DNA of 64,000 nt, from NCBI GenBank assembly GCA_918807975.1, contig OU964934.1:5766001-5830000 (forward strand), written 5' to 3'. Both the position numbers and the translations under genes were made by a program. Below, in pieces: positions 11,910 to 24,863 of the stretch (within the stretch, counting starts at the first letter, position 1; each line of letters begins with the position of its first letter). Source of the stretch: Aplidium turbinatum. Its lineage: Eukaryota > Chordata > Ascidiacea > Aplousobranchia > Polyclinidae. The notes beneath the pieces are model-generated. The model searched no databases. It was not told where the DNA came from and saw only the letters and a list, made by a program, of their open reading frames with translations.

Positions 11910-13136
11910 GCCTAGATCAGTGGTTCCCAACCAGGGTGCCGCGGCACCTTGGGGTGCCAAGTGCAATGCTCAAGGGTGCCGCGAGATATTGCAATACTGC
12001 GGCCCATGCTATGTTTTAACTTTAACCCGTTAAGTGCGGAATTTATTTATTTCTAACCGATTTTTTGTGCGTATTAAGTTTTGCCTCTCCCAGTTATTCC
12101 CGGCTCCTTTCTGGAGAGTCGCTTAGTAGAGAAGTCGCTAGCGATAAGTAGATAATCGGCGGTATGCCTTTGTTTTCTCGCCCAGGAAAAACAGCCTGAA
12201 AAAGATTTTGACTCGTTGCTGTTCTTTCCATAAAAACGTTTGAAACGCATGATTATTGCCAGGTTTCATGATTTTATTTCGCGTTTCACAGAGCACAATT
12301 GGGTCTCCAAATTAGCGTATTTAGTAGACATCTTCGACCATTTAAAGAACCTGAATGGCAAAAATGAAACTCTCTTAACTTTAACCGATAAAATGAAAGC
12401 ACTGAGAGAAAAACTGCAAATGTGGTCCTTAAAAGTGGAGAACGGAAACTTTGACATGCTTTCACTATTCTCTGAAATGAAGAACAAACAAGTTGTCTTA
12501 TTAATAACTCAGCACCTAAAATCACTGGAAAAAAAAATTGAGAAGTATTTTTCCAGCTTGTCCACGGAAAATTACGCACGGGTAAGAAATCCAATTTTAC
12601 TGGACTCTCATATTGTTTTGAATCTTAAAGAAGAAGAAGAATTAATTGACATTCGTAACGATGGAAATTTTAAGCTTATGCACAAGCAGATTCCTCTTGA
12701 CGAGTTTTCGATAAAAATTCAAAATGAATATCCTTGCGTTGGAAAGAAAGCTATTGTGCTTTTTCTGCAGTTTTCCAAGTCATACCTATGAGAGAGTGGA
12801 TTTTCCGTATTATCGAACATATAAACTAAACAACGAGGACGACTGCTTATAGTCGAGGAACAAATGCGCGTGGCTTTATCGAATGTGCCCCCAGATATTA
12901 AGGGACTTCGTGCAAGAAGTCAAGCCTAAATTTCACACTGACTTTTGAATAAATACATTTATTTACGCGCGCTATACTGTACAACTCATTCTGTGTTATT
13001 TCTAGTAATTTCATAGAGTTATTTTTAATACAGAAACCTCATAAAATTGATCCAGTTTTGCCAGGGTGCCGCAAATTATTTATTTCTTTGATAGGGCGCC
13101 GCAAGGTCAAAAAGGTTGGGAACCACTGGCCTAGAT
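11910..13136 (+). mobile_element. hAT transposon, shortened, with coding remnant
   Basis: The element 11918-13128 has inverted ends CAGTGGTTCCCAACCAGGG and GGTTGGGAACCACTG, with 'gggtgccgc' subterminal repeats on both sides. The perfect 8-bp duplication GCCTAGAT flanks it (11910-11917, 13129-13136). The plus frame 12240-12791 is a 183-residue piece of a SCAND3/ZBED5-like hAT transposase (HWVSK-less but with FHDFISRF and LREKLQMWSLKVENGNFDML-type sequence). It lacks the BED finger and the complete dimerisation domain, so the copy is internally deleted. Confidence 0.88.
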
Positions 13137-13199
13137 TATAGAATGAAAAAGAGGGTTAGACTTATCACTCATATTACATCAACATAAAATACAACAACT

Positions 13200-13698
13200 T
13201 TAAACTTCACGAATATTGAATTTTGCAAAAAAGTTCACACTTTTAAGAATCTCTCGAAACAAATTCCAAAATATTGGAAAATCATCTGCAGATTCGGGAA
13301 CTTGCAACATCGAAGTTTCGTTTCGTCTTTTCTTTCTTCGAATAAGTCCTCCAGCTTGAATGTCATTTTCAAACGTTATCCAAACACTGCGATTCAATCC
13401 ACTCTCATATTCAAGGTGCTTTATCACTGAAATAAGATTCTTTCCTTCGTGGCTGTTTGAGTAGTCTCCACTGAGCACCATGATCACTTTTCTGCTCGCT
13501 TCAATTCGATGAAGAATTTGCTTTAAAGGAGAAGACCCGCATTCAACATCTCTTTGAACTACACCAAGATTGTAATATGGCGGCTTATCACAAAGATTTG
13601 GAATCAAAACCTTCTCTACCCAATCACCCACTTTCGCGTTATGTTGATCATAAATTACAAATCCATGATGAACAAACACTTTTGGGTTTGGTCTAAGT
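13200..13698 (-). pseudogene. TIR domain of TLR-like unit B
   Basis: The frame 13200-13679 encodes a cytoplasmic TIR domain, the homotypic signalling module of TLRs. It shows box 1 (HHGFVIYDQHN), a box-2 position reading QRDVECGSSPL, the strand VIMVLSGDYSNS, and box 3 (FPIFWNLFREIL). The usual BB-loop RDxxPG reads RDVECG. There is no ATG at the start (GTG in the aligned position), so it is the C-terminal part of a larger receptor, not a gene by itself. A MITE at 13699 severs it from the TM part. Confidence 0.8.
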
Positions 13699-14088
13699 CA
13701 GGGCTACTCAACTAATGTTAACAAAAGATCCGGTTTGACAAGTTGAATGTTTTTCACCTGTCCGCTAAATAATTTATTTCATACGCAATACAACGAAACT
13801 AAATTATCGTTGCTGGTACCAAACCTTTTTTTTAGGTAAAATGTTACTCAACTTGGATTTTTGACTAAGTGTCAGGGAAGGTATGTCTGCTAAGTGTTCA
13901 AGGGTCTGGGGGGCTTAGCTACTAAGATAATCACAGAAAATTTTGTTACCTCCCAGTAGAAATCTGTTTAAAAATGCCCTGAAACGTGGCAATGAGGTTA
14001 TTCTTCCAGAAGCCCGCGGTCCACTATCAACACCCAGAAGGTCCGGATTCGGACCGCGGTCCGCTAGTTCAGTAGCCCTGATCTAAAT
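13691..14088. mobile_element. hAT-type MITE between TM and TIR of unit B
   Basis: The 382-bp element (13699-14080) has ends CAGGGCTACTCAACTA and TAGTTCAGTAGCCCTG. The 8-bp flanks GTCTAAGT and ATCTAAAT agree at 6 of 8 positions. Units C and D show the empty site (around 40825 and 57490). It has no coding capacity; the right half carries 'ccgcggtccg'-type subterminal repeats. Confidence 0.85.
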
Positions 14089-14932
14089 AGTTGTTTGGTG
14101 ATATTTGGACGCACAACAAAGGCAGAAAACTTGAAAACAACAAAGGCAGAAAACTTGAAACAGCTATAAATGTTGTTAATCTGATGCACAGAGTAATGTA
14201 TATAAAACATTGCTACAAGCTACACTTGATGAATAATAATAATCAATTAAAAACGACCATATAGAGAATGAGGGGAGAGAGATTGGATGCATCCTCCATA
14301 ATATTTATCAAAGATTCCTGGAATTATGTGAGTGATTTTATTGAATGAAAGATCTAATACTTCCAGTTTAAGGAAGAATTTAAGAACATTACTGTCAAAA
14401 ATAGGAATGTTATTTTTCGAAAAATCATAGTTTTTAAAGCAGTGAAGTTTCTTAAAGTTTGAAATGAACGCAAAGTGAGTAAGTTATCTGTTACATCAAG
14501 ATACGTCACCGGGTAATTGTTCAAACGGAACCGTTCGTTTTCAAGGTGACAAGATTGTAATACAATTTTATGTACAATAAGAAATCTTGTGACTGTGAAT
14601 AAAACTCTGTGAAGCAAGAAATAAGACAAATCATTGCCGAAAAATCAATCGCACTCGCTTTTGTGTTGTGTAAGTTGACAAATGGTTGAAATTATTCGAA
14701 AAAGAACACGCCAGTGTAAGTATATTTGAAATCGATCAATTGATTTAATTTTTGCAAAATTGACAAAACATCAGACTTTGGAATAAGCTCTGTGCTATTT
14801 ATGAAGAGGAAGCGGAGATCACTCACTATTAGAAAAGCCTGGTTTCCTACACTAGTAATAGGATTAGAACGAAGATCAAGTAGCAAAGGTGAGGCATTGA
14901 ATCAAAATCGTGATTCTATATAACTTAGATGA
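14089..14932 (-). pseudogene. TLR-like unit B, C-terminal LRRs and TM region
   Basis: Homologous to the last third of the unit D ectodomain (frames 14354-14629 and 14692-14886 are shifted pieces). Compared with unit D, about 240 bases corresponding to 61210-61450 are missing between 'atttatcaa' and 'gattcctggaattatg', removing the LRRCT cysteines. A 24-base unit 'caacaaaggcagaaaacttg' is duplicated near 14118-14160 next to the TM-coding stretch. With the frame changes, this copy cannot encode a normal receptor. Confidence 0.75.
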
Positions 14933-15969
14933 TACATTTATTGAGTTCCATAGGGGATAGGGGATCTCCTGATTACGAAGCAGCAGGCCAGCGATTCTCC
15001 ATCAAGTATCAGTTCAGTATTTTTTTATTAAATATGCATGGAGAATCAGCATAGCCCTATTTATGGCATATGCATTTCGCTCTACTACTGCAGAGCATCA
15101 TTAGTGCCTAAAAAGCAAACATACGAAAGCATTAGCCTACCTAAAAGCAATCACTAAATAAATGAATCTGCAGTAGCCTAACTAAGATACTGGCCAAGAC
15201 TAACTGGTTCGATACTGCATAAAAGTTTACAGACTGGGTACAAAAATTATAGGCAAATTTAAACTAAACTACACGAACCTAACTACTATGACAAAATAAT
15301 GATGAGAGACAATGCGCAAAAGCAAAGCAAGTTTGACGTACAAAATGAAACTGTGTAACGATAGCACGTCAAAATAAAACTAAGTGACAGAACATGGCAA
15401 AAAACAATGGGCCCATGACCTAAGTGTTAAGTGCAAATCAATAAAATAGGGCAGCGATAAATTAACAATGAAATGAAACTGGAAAGGCAGGACCAGCGAA
15501 CCGAAACCTCTACTTAACAAGAGGCAAAATCATTCTCTTGGTGTTAATCGAAGATTTGATCAGTGAAGCTAATTCGTCTTCGCACATGTCCAAATCTGCA
15601 GCGGGTGGCTTTTCAACAAATGTCAATGTGAAACAGTCTGCGATAGGTGGTTTTGTGTTTATGTACAAAGAGTGGCGGGAGGTGTAATGTTTGAGTAATG
15701 TTGCTTTATCACCCATCGGACTGGTGTCAAAAGTGTTCCATGCAGACCTATGGCCGGACCACCTGGTAGAAAACCGATTGGAGGTTTGGCCAACATATTG
15801 TTCCGAGCAAAGTTTGCAGGAGGCAACATATATCCCGTAGGCGCTACAATTAAGGTCTTGCCGTAGTTTGATTACATTATGATTAGATTGTATTACCCGG
15901 GTCTAAGGAACCATATTTTCATTGTAGTTTCAGAAATTACCGCACAAAGCACAATGTCCACTTGGATGA
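14923..15969 (-). mobile_element. 5'-truncated Penelope-like element in unit B
   Basis: The insertion (14933-15959) is flanked by ACTTAGATGA (14923-14932) and ACTTGGATGA (15960-15969), an imperfect 10-bp target duplication. The frame 15510-15716 (KATLLKHYTSRHSLY, DMCEDELASLIKSSINTKRM) matches the C-terminus of the GIY-YIG protein at 9851-10279. Upstream coding remnants extend to about 15950. The 3' tail holds a hammerhead-like fold at 15065-15108. Only the endonuclease end of the element is present, as in the other two copies. Confidence 0.82.
15065..15108 (-). ncRNA. Hammerhead-ribozyme-like motif (copy 2)
   Basis: On the minus strand: stem I GGCA; core CTAATGA (consensus CTGANGA, one change); one T; stem II GCTCT, loop, AGAGC; GAA; palindrome ATGCAT; an A at the cleavage position; and TGCC closing stem I. 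The pairings are kept while the bases differ from copy 1, which supports the fold. The G-to-A change in the core suggests that this copy is probably inactive. Confidence 0.65.
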
Positions 15970-17636
15970 AGTTTGATGATAAATCCAACCAATGAGCAAA
16001 GAAAGCAAAATCAAATTAGGATTTGTATAATTTGCTTATTTTGTTTACAGAATAGTCAAGACTTGCTTTGGAGTCACAAATGTTTTGTTTCAGATTTCTG
16101 AAATCAATTTTTTCTCGCTTAATCAAAATTTTCATAACTTTGATAGACTGTTTTTTGATATAACCAGCAAAAATTTTATGACGAAATTGCTTGACGACAT
16201 CATTTTGGAAGATTTACCGATAAAAAGAGAATCCTGCTCCTCTTCCAAGTTGTTATGCGAAGGAGTCACTGATGCAATATTTGAAAAACCCGAAAAAGCT
16301 CTTTTATCTAAACGATCAATATGACAAAAGTTTAAATTTAAAATAGATAAAAATGGTAACTCCCTTAGCACGTCTAAACTATACATTAGAGAACTACTCA
16401 CAGATATGTGAAAAAGATATAACCCCCAAGCAGCCATTTGAAAGTTCAATAATCTGAATACTGTGCTGTTCGGAGTACTGAAAGACAATCGCTTTGAAGA
16501 TTTCATAGTTCTAAAGCTGTCACCAAGAATAAATCAAGTATTAAATGTAATATTTTGAGGATGATCACAAACTCGATTAAAACCAAAATATAAAGATTCT
16601 ATTCTGGTGTATGATACAAACTTTGGATCAGCAACGTACTCCACAAGCAATTGAAGGATAAATCCAAATTTTTAAGGTTAATGTTTTTGATAAAGATCTT
16701 GTTAGGTAAGAAGTTTATGTAATTTATAGACAAGTCTAAAGAAGTTAAATTAACTAAATTATCAAACGCTCCTTCTTCTATTATCAAAGAAGAGTCATCT
16801 GCTGCCGCATCTTGCAATATTAAAATCTGTAATTGAGGAATACGAACTAAGGCATTATGGCAAATCAATTTTATTTTGTTCAGAGATAATTCCATAGCTA
16901 TTAAGTTTGGAGTGAAAGCATCAGAAGGGACATCAAGAAACATGTTTCCATTCACATCTAAAGATTTTAAGGAATTTCTGGCAGAACAGAAGACATCTTT
17001 ATCCAACCAAAACCGTCTTTTCCAAGCAGGCGTCCCGAACTCCAAGTGAACATAAACGACAAAAAGCATTTTTAGGTTTGTTAAATGTGAAACATCTCTT
17101 TTTGATATGCCAGGTATTGAAGTTGTGGATATATCTAAAATTTTCAAGGATGATGGCAAGTCTGATGGAAACACTTTCAAGGCATTGCCTTTGAGCAACA
17201 GCATTTTTAAGAAATTCAAGGCTTTGAAAGTGCCATGTTCAATATAAAGATATTCTGGACAAAGAGGTAAATGTTCACTGTTATCATAATTGCAGTTATA
17301 TTCAAAATCAAAAACAAAGAGGTTTAAATAATTTTCAACATCAGTTTTTGTCAAATTCCAAATTGTGTTTTTAGAAATACTCAAAATTTGTACATTCTTT
17401 GGAAAGTCTTTTGGAATAGTTATCAAGCTCCTGACGAAACAATCAACATGAACCAAAGGACTACGCATCCATGGTAAATTTTCAGGTACTTGATCTAGGC
17501 CTAGGTCTAAAGCGTGGTTTTTGTCAAGGATTTCTTCTAGCTTGGTAAAACATGGTTGCTCGCAAGGGTATCTTCCAGCAGAGAGCTCGATAAATACCAA
17601 ATCTGCAACAATTAACCACAAAATATATACCAACAT
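15970..17636 (-). pseudogene. TLR-like unit B, N-terminal and middle LRR ectodomain
   Basis: The frame 16599-17636 starts at ATG 17636 with the signal peptide MLVYILWLIVADLVFIELS and the C-x-C pair in RYPCEQPC, followed by an LRR N-cap and about ten LRRs. The next piece (16132-16506) is in a shifted frame, and 15970-16130 is frameless. Units C and D resemble each other more than they resemble B. Just before the ATG the sequence TTTCTGCAG-AAG looks like a strong splice acceptor, as expected if a 5'UTR intron precedes the coding exon. The receptor probably bound ligand outside the cell; this allele is broken. Confidence 0.78.
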
Positions 17637-18538
17637 CTTCTGCAGAAATTTTATAAATGTAATTATTATGGTCTTTCAATGGATTAAGCCTCTGCTTTTT
17701 TTGTTTCTTTTAGGCCTCTGGTGATGCGTTCGTCAAGCCTCATCTTTAAGTGAAGGCTTGAGGAATCTATTGTCATAAAAAGCAATGACTTTATTTGTGG
17801 AGACATCATAAACTAAAAATCTTTTTCGATTTTTCTTAACACTTTCATGCCTGGGCTAGGGCATCTCATGCCTTACGAAATTTTAAACGCTGAAAACCAT
17901 ACGATAAAACTATTCTAAAAAGCTGAAATTTCATAACTTTGTCACAAAGTTCATACGCATATTGGAGATGCTACTCAAAAATTTGTATCTCAGATACTTT
18001 TTGAAATACAACGTGGTTTATGACACCTTGTCAGAAACATTTTTGCAGTTTGCTCTTTTTAGGAGCAGAAATTTTCTCCTGTTGTTTCTTTATTCACTGG
18101 TGTTACGCGCCGGCGCATAGCACGTGCCCAACTTGCAGAATTGAATCTTTTATAGAAACATCACCCTATTTGCATTGATTCAACGCCAGTAGACGTCAAA
18201 TTATTATGAGCATCTCCTTTCGTGCCTCGCCTTGCGTTAGCTTGTGCAGCTGCAACCGAAATGATCGCGCCGCTTTTACAAGACATACAAAACATCAACA
18301 GACGTCGAACGTATGTAAGTAATAGTTTAGAGTGAGCTTTGTAAATTGTGGTTGGTGAGAGATCTCTGGTTGGGTAACAACAAAAGGTGCAATTCTGCGC
18401 TGGCAAAGCTCTTCTGAACTGTGAGAGTTTGCAACTTATAACGTGGACGCTTCATTGCGAACGGCGAAGACAGTGTAGAAATACAGCCAAGCAATGCGTC
18501 TTTTGATGTGTCTTACCCCATCTTCCGATACAGCATCT
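17637..18538. other. 5' flank of unit B; no gene seen
   Basis: Only short frames occur. The text 'ttgcattgattcaacgcc' at 18171 is echoed at 28738 ('ttgcattgattcaacgttgg'), suggesting a diverged shared repeat of unknown type. Confidence 0.4.
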
Positions 18539-18580
18539 CAGTGGCGTAGCCAAGGGGGGGGGGGGGGGGGGTGGGGGTTA
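18539..18580 (+). repeat. Solo hAT-like terminus with poly-G tract
   Basis: CAGTGGCGTAGCCAAGG is a common hAT/MITE terminus. It is followed by an unbroken G run of about 18 bases. No matching inverted end is found downstream before the piggyBac remains. Confidence 0.45.
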
Positions 18581-19640
18581 CAGCCTCCCTTTGGCACGCG
18601 TGTGACGTCACGATATTCGATATTCGGCAAGGGCTATTTTAGCCCCGTGCTAATTAATCGCTAATAACGGGAACTATGAAAATCACAGAGCCAAAATATT
18701 TTGCAAGATAATAGCCATGTGTATTGTGCGTGTAGAAATTAAAATTTTACCCCACAAAGTTATTGAAATAAAGTGTTTGAGATGAAAAAACGATAGAAAG
18801 TAGGTTTTTAATCTAATTTCACGAAAACAGCTTCAAAATTGACCGTTCGAACGCATATTTTTGAATTATAACATGGAGTAATGCTATTTTAAACAAAAAT
18901 TTACTTTTTCTTATAAATATATGGCGTTTTTGGGCGTTTTTATGTTACAAAGAAATTGCACTAATATTTATAATCTACCATATAATTTGTTTGCTTAAAT
19001 ATCAAGCAGCGAAAAGTCAACTCTGGTTTGCCGCTCTTGCCCTGACCTAATTCTCATCGTAGAGAAATAAGCACAGCTTGATATGTCCTATCGTGTCATT
19101 GCGAGTGCTAGCAGCTTATAGATATTTTGCTTATGTCGATACAACGTTCAGCGGTGTTGCGATACAACCTAAGAAAATCATGAGTTTGTTTCAAATTGCA
19201 TTCCTCTTGAATGAATGCTTTTTTGTTACGCAAAACTTTTGCAGGAAACATCGGCCGCTTTACAGCGGTTCACCATCGTCAGACGTTGAAACAGTACAAA
19301 CATTTGATCTGTGAAAGTAATGCCTATCAGCGAAAATGGAAACACATAATGTCATCCAGGCACTGTTTATTGAAAATGAAGACATGCAGCTCGTCATTGC
19401 ATTGAGAAAAACTGACTTATCAAATTCTTCGAAGACAAGAAATTCCAGTCACAAAAAAATATGACTTGTGCGAAATATTGTACAAAACAGACCGTATTGT
19501 AAGTGTAGTAAATTAGCATCGTCAAGTATAATGGTAATGAAATTGAACCGCACAGCTTTATAAGTAATATTTCGATCAATTAATAAATAGAAAAATACCC
19601 CGCTTTTGAATAAAACGGTGATGACCAAATCACCATCATC
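18581..19640. other. No supported feature
   Basis: AT-rich DNA with short frames only (19078-19314 and 19394-19652 are not recognisable). It ends in a CATCATCATC run at 19628-19647, the likely 3' tail of the LINE fragment next to it. Confidence 0.4.
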
Positions 19641-20060
19641 ATCATCGGCCATGCCTGAATAAGGCGTCGGCTACCGTAAGTCTCCACAACGATCGATTAT
19701 CCATACTTCTAATTAGATTTTCAAAATTTTGGTTTGTCCACGTTGAAAGATTTTTGAAGATTTCCAAACGTGGACGCCCCTGGTGTCTCTGACCAGGAAA
19801 TCGCCCCATCATTGTCGAGTGTTCAATTCCGCGTTTGCGGTAGACATGCCCGATAAATGTCATTTGCCTTTTTTTGATAGTTGTGATGAGGACGCCAGGG
19901 GTGCACCTAGAGCGTCTCCACACTTCTTCGTTAGTGATTTTATCCATCCAGTTAATTCCCATCATTCTACGAATGAACCAAATTTCAGCACTGTTGATTT
20001 TCTTCACTATCTTCGGGCATACAGTCCACGATTCACAGCCACATAGCAGAAATGACCAAA
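19628..20060 (-). mobile_element. LINE 3' fragment (endonuclease/RT protein C-terminus)
   Basis: The minus frame 19642-20007 reads SAEIWFIRRMMGINWMDKITNEEV, with later TFIGHVYRK and GRRPRLEIF-like GQRHQGRPRLEIF. This is the C-terminal region of non-LTR retrotransposon polyproteins of the kind annotated endonuclease-reverse transcriptase. The (ATG/CAT)n tail at the low-coordinate end fits target-primed insertion. The RT domain itself is absent, so the copy is a 5'-truncated insertion. The clade is not certain. Confidence 0.75.
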
Positions 20061-20640
20061 TACTGTGATTAAAACATCTAATCTCATAATCAACGATAAC
20101 ATGATAAGAACAAATCTTATGATAGCCCGTTATTTCATAATGAAAACCACTGGTAATAGCAAATTTGAGTTTGCTGTCAATCTATGGTTTCGTCCCAAAA
20201 ATGTTGACATTGTATGGCGGAGTGACCCACGTAGAATAAGTACATCATCCAATCGTCTAGACATGTGTGGTTTAACTAATGACATGGCTAGCTGCCACCC
20301 CTCCACAAAACTTTCGTCTCCCTTGGCTTGTGAAAAGGACAACTCGCAGTTCAAGTAACTAATGGTCATCGCATTGACCGCGCAAAGTCTAAAATGTAAG
20401 AAAATGCAGACACAATCCATTTTGCTGATTTCGGCTTGACGCTATAATATGCCATCTTCTGGTCGACGACATCAGTCCCACCCTTGGTAAAATCGTAGAG
20501 CTTGATTATTGCAGGTTTTTCCTTTCCGTCATCTTTGGTTACTCCAAGGATTGGCTGCATAGTTAATAAGACCAGAACATGGTGGCCTATATAAGAGGTC
20601 TTGACAACGCTCATGCTGCTGTCTGGACTGGAGGCTGATT

Positions 20641-21400
20641 GTCAGGATTTTGCTGTCTGGCGTTTATCTCGGATAGTTTGATATCTTGAAGCAAAACCAA
20701 GCAGCACTGAGTTGCACACAAGCTGAAGTGTAATGTGGCCTTTCTACTAAGCTTTCTTGTACATAAAGCACACTTCATCAGGCAAAAGAACGCATCTCAT
20801 AACTGAATGATTTTACAATAATTATCAGTTGAGAACCAGCCAAAAATAAATGCTGTTGACAGCAGTAGCACACAAACATCAATATTCATTAACAAGGCAC
20901 AATTATCATCAACATAACGTTATTGTTGGATCTAATCTACCTTGCTTGAAAATCAACGAATATGTGAAGTTTACCTCATATGCTTCAACGTATACTTCGA
21001 TTTTTCCAACTCACTCGGTGTATGTGCACTTGCAGCTACAGTATAATTAATGCTTCCTAGTATATTTTTACACTTTTCAGACTTTAACATCATTGAAATA
21101 AACTCTAGTTTTTTACTCAAATATATAGCACTGAAGCAAATTTAGCATCACTATGCCAGTGCTTTCTGCACACAACTGTATGCTTCGTCACATTAAGTTT
21201 GCTCGTGGAATAACTTTAATCCATTTAAGACGTTCCTGCTCATTTTTCGGAAACCTATAGACTGATAATTTTGATAAGCTTGAATCATAGTTTCCTTTAC
21301 ACAGTGGAACACAGCACTTTAATGGCATGATTAACTTGACACTAACAAGCAGCAACTGTAGCAGTGGTAGGCTCCTGTACTGTAGTTAGCTGAACGAATA
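20641..21400. other. No supported feature within the piggyBac gap
   Basis: AT-rich sequence without a recognisable coding or RNA feature, lying between the piggyBac C-terminal block and the LINE 3' end. Confidence 0.35.
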
Positions 21401-23480
21401 TTATTATTATTATTTTATTATTTATTTGCGTCAGACGAAGTTGTCTATATCTAAAAACAAAACAACGAAATAATACACAAACTGCAAATGCACAAAGGTC
21501 ACAGAGAGCCACTTTGGATGCCGTCGATTTAACATTTCACTAAATGGGCTAACCACTGTTACAAATTTACATACAATGAGCGTTGGAAGAATTGAAAGTA
21601 TTCAGAAACGATAAAAACAATCAGATGACATCAGGTCTAATATAAAGCGATTTGAGGAGTGCATGCAACGGTTGATAAATGAAAACATGTTTTTCCTTAA
21701 TAAAGCATCAAACGTTGTTATATTATACATCACTTGATATTCACGGGCACTGACATAAGTGACATAACGAGGCAAGTTGTGCAATATTCTAAAAGAATCA
21801 TTGTAAGCAACATTATAATCGTTTTATACTAGAAGATCTAAACTTGTTCCACAACTGGGATGCGTAAAAGGACATACAATAAGAGCGAAACACAGTGTTT
21901 TTTACAGCGGGTGAGCATTTAGCGAAGTGAAATTTTGCATTATTTGCAGCACAGTACTGAGAGGGTACCTGCCTTGAAATATCATTTTCATCCGAGAGAG
22001 AACTCTAAATAAATACACCCAGGTATTTTACAGAGTCCTTGAACACAATTTCAGATTTACCGAGATGTAGCAGAGGAGCAGGTGAAAGATAAGAGTTTTT
22101 TGGGGAAAATAACATAGCCTACCAATATGTTTCTCGGCAGCCGATTTGTAGCAAGAATTGACAGCAAATGACATCTAACAAACATCTAACAAATTTTGTA
22201 AGCCACACAAACTAGGCGAGATGCAGCAAATGTCATCAGCAAACATAATATGATTTAGACAAGAGTTGCCAACATAGCAACCAACTTTTGTTTTATTGAG
22301 CTCATAAGAAAGCCTGATCAATATATACTGCAAAAAGGTAGGGGCTTAACACCCCACCTTGTCTGACTCCATTGGAGACATTAAATTATTGGGACAGGTG
22401 ACCTCCCCACCTCACTTGCATGGTTTGTTTACTACACCAGTATTTCAATAAGCGAACAAAATACATAGGCACGTTGCGTGTGACAAGCGTTTTAAACAAT
22501 AAATGATGATTGACTTTGTCGAAGGCTTTTGAAGCATCCAAAAAAAAACAGCATATACAGGAGTGTCATGACTGATATAAGAGGACACTGCTTGTTTTAA
22601 TAAGAAAACACTCATGTCAGTACTATGGCCAGACTTAAACCCAAATTGATTGTCACTAGTATTCAAAAAAGGCAATAGATGATTCAAAATAAAACGTTCA
22701 AACAGTTTTGAGATTACTGTAGCTACAGCAATAGGTCTATAGTTACCTGAATCTTGAATGTCGCCATTCAAATTCTTTACAATTGGGACTAGAACAGTGT
22801 CCAAGCAAGATTTGGGACAAACACCATGACTAAGACACATATTAAAAAGTACACTAATATAAAAACGAATAGAATAATCAGCATTAGCAAGATGTTCAGC
22901 TGAAATTTTATCAGCACCAGCAGCTCGATTTAATGGCAGTTTGGCAAGCAAGGGACCAACTGTGTCCATGTTGCAACGAAATATTGAAAGATTATGATAT
23001 TTATCCTTAGAAGAATATACGAGTTAACAAATTCTTTTTCAGTGTTGCTTTGGCTGGAATTTAGCAAGGAGCTGAAATGATGCTTCCACATTTCAGCAAT
23101 AGCTTCAGGACTTTTTGCTCCACCAACATTTATAGGAAGAGAACTATTTTTGCAAGTAGATTGTTTTACCTTCTGCCAAAATGACTTTTGTGAGCTGTCC
23201 AAGTTGAGTGCTGAGGCAAGTGCATTAGCTCTATGCTGTTCAGAGGCCTTTTTACAACGGCGAAAGGCTTTTTTAAACTCCTTTCGTTTATTCTGCATCA
23301 ACTCATACAGATAACCATTTCGTTGTTTCCCATTTTTCACCCACATGATGTAAGTTTCTCTGGCAATGGAATGAGCCTGCTTAACTTCATTATTCCAACC
23401 AGGGACAGAAAACTTATTGCATTTCTTCTTATCAACTTATTATACTGTATTTGTTTTACTGTAGGTTTACAACTAAAGGT
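21400..23480 (-). mobile_element. Non-LTR retrotransposon (LINE), 5'-truncated reverse transcriptase
   Basis: The frames 22930-23346 and 22445-22969 give RT text: AAGADKISAEHL, then DSGNYRPIAVATVISKLFER, FGFKSGHSTDMSVFLLKQA and VYAVF followed, after one frame change in a poly-A/T run, by DASKAFDKVNH-like sequence (the YxDD region is further down and decayed). A later frame, 21602-21784, resembles the C-terminal part. The 3' end carries (ATT)n at 21403-21421. It lacks an intact apurinic endonuclease and is dead. The CR1/RTE-X/Jockey group cannot be settled by eye. Confidence 0.8.
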
Positions 23481-23821
23481 AAAACAGTCATTATAGGCCA
23501 ACTACTGACATAGGTGTAGGTAGCAAACAAAATTTTGGAGAGACTCATTTACCTAGATTTAGCATACAAGACAGTTATTCAAAACTGAACAATGCAGAAA
23601 GGAATACCATACAACATCATATAGTTGCTTCTGTGCATTTTATAGTGTAAACCAACCTATTTCATATCTAAAACTCCAAACAAACCAGCTTTTCTACAGT
23701 TTTAGTAGGGTGCAACTTAGACCTACCATTATACTTGTGTAAGCTAGTATGTGAAACCTACTTGACTGCACACAAGGCTATTGGGGCAAATCATCATCTA
23801 CAGAAATGTTTTTACACAACA
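23481..23821. other. No supported feature
   Basis: Short AT-rich stretch between the LINE 5' truncation and the piggyBac middle block. Confidence 0.35.
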
Positions 23822-24863
23822 CTAGGACGCAATACTTTGTAAGCAACACTGCTTTTGCTTTACACAGTACCTTGTACTTGCACTGCTCACAAGTTTACTA
23901 CGCTCTAAACGTACGATACTCGCACTGCAGCTCCAGCCGCGATTTAAAATCAGCCGCCAGTCGAAGAAATCTCTCAAGCGTTGACATGACCTTTTACTAG
24001 AGGTCACCATGGACCAGAACATTGCGTTTACCGGTAGATTTTGGTTTGACTGCGTACGACGTAACGGTAATGTGGTTTCTCGACTCCTCCCAGTAAATTT
24101 TAGTACTGAAGGCTTCCCAATCAGTGAGAGATTTTAACTCGCTAACCCCTTTTCTATTGCTTTGCCATTTTCCAACTAAAGTTATGTTTTTGTTCCAAAG
24201 CCATTCTGCCTAATCAAGTGAAGTGTAAAAGCGATCAAGGGATATGTTTCGTCCTTGAAGCGAAGAAACTCTGTTCAAATTGTTTACCAACGTTTCCACA
24301 TATTCCATAGTGAAAGTCAGATAGTGTGGTCCTGATACACCTACTGGCTTACCCGCATAAGCTATGGCGGTATAGGTGAATGACATACGCGCACTATTTA
24401 TGCTTCTTAGCAACAAATTATATTTAGCAGGCTTATTTTTTGCCTGAAGCTTATTGCCTGAAGGACACACCAACGCGGATGGAAACAAAGTCTCATCCAG
24501 TGAAAGGAAGTCTTCTGGTATTAAAATCTTTTCACAATTTCCAGTAAAATATTGGAAAAGTTCTCTGATTGCTGTAAATCGGTCACTTTGCCAGCGATTG
24601 GCCCTAGTGCTTTTGTCATCAAAACGAATATTTGCAGACAGAAATTTGAATCGGTTCAACGACATTGTCGCACTAAATATAGAAAGTCCATATAAATGGG
24701 AAAAGCAATCTTAATTCGGTGAAATGTTCGCTTGAGTAGTCCTCTAATACACCACAATTCAATGAATGCTTCTAGTTCCATGGCATCAGTTTGCTGAAAA
24801 TGTGAAGCATGCCAAGATGTTCGTTGAGCCTCCGATATTCGCGATAGCCTCTCTCGTATACAT

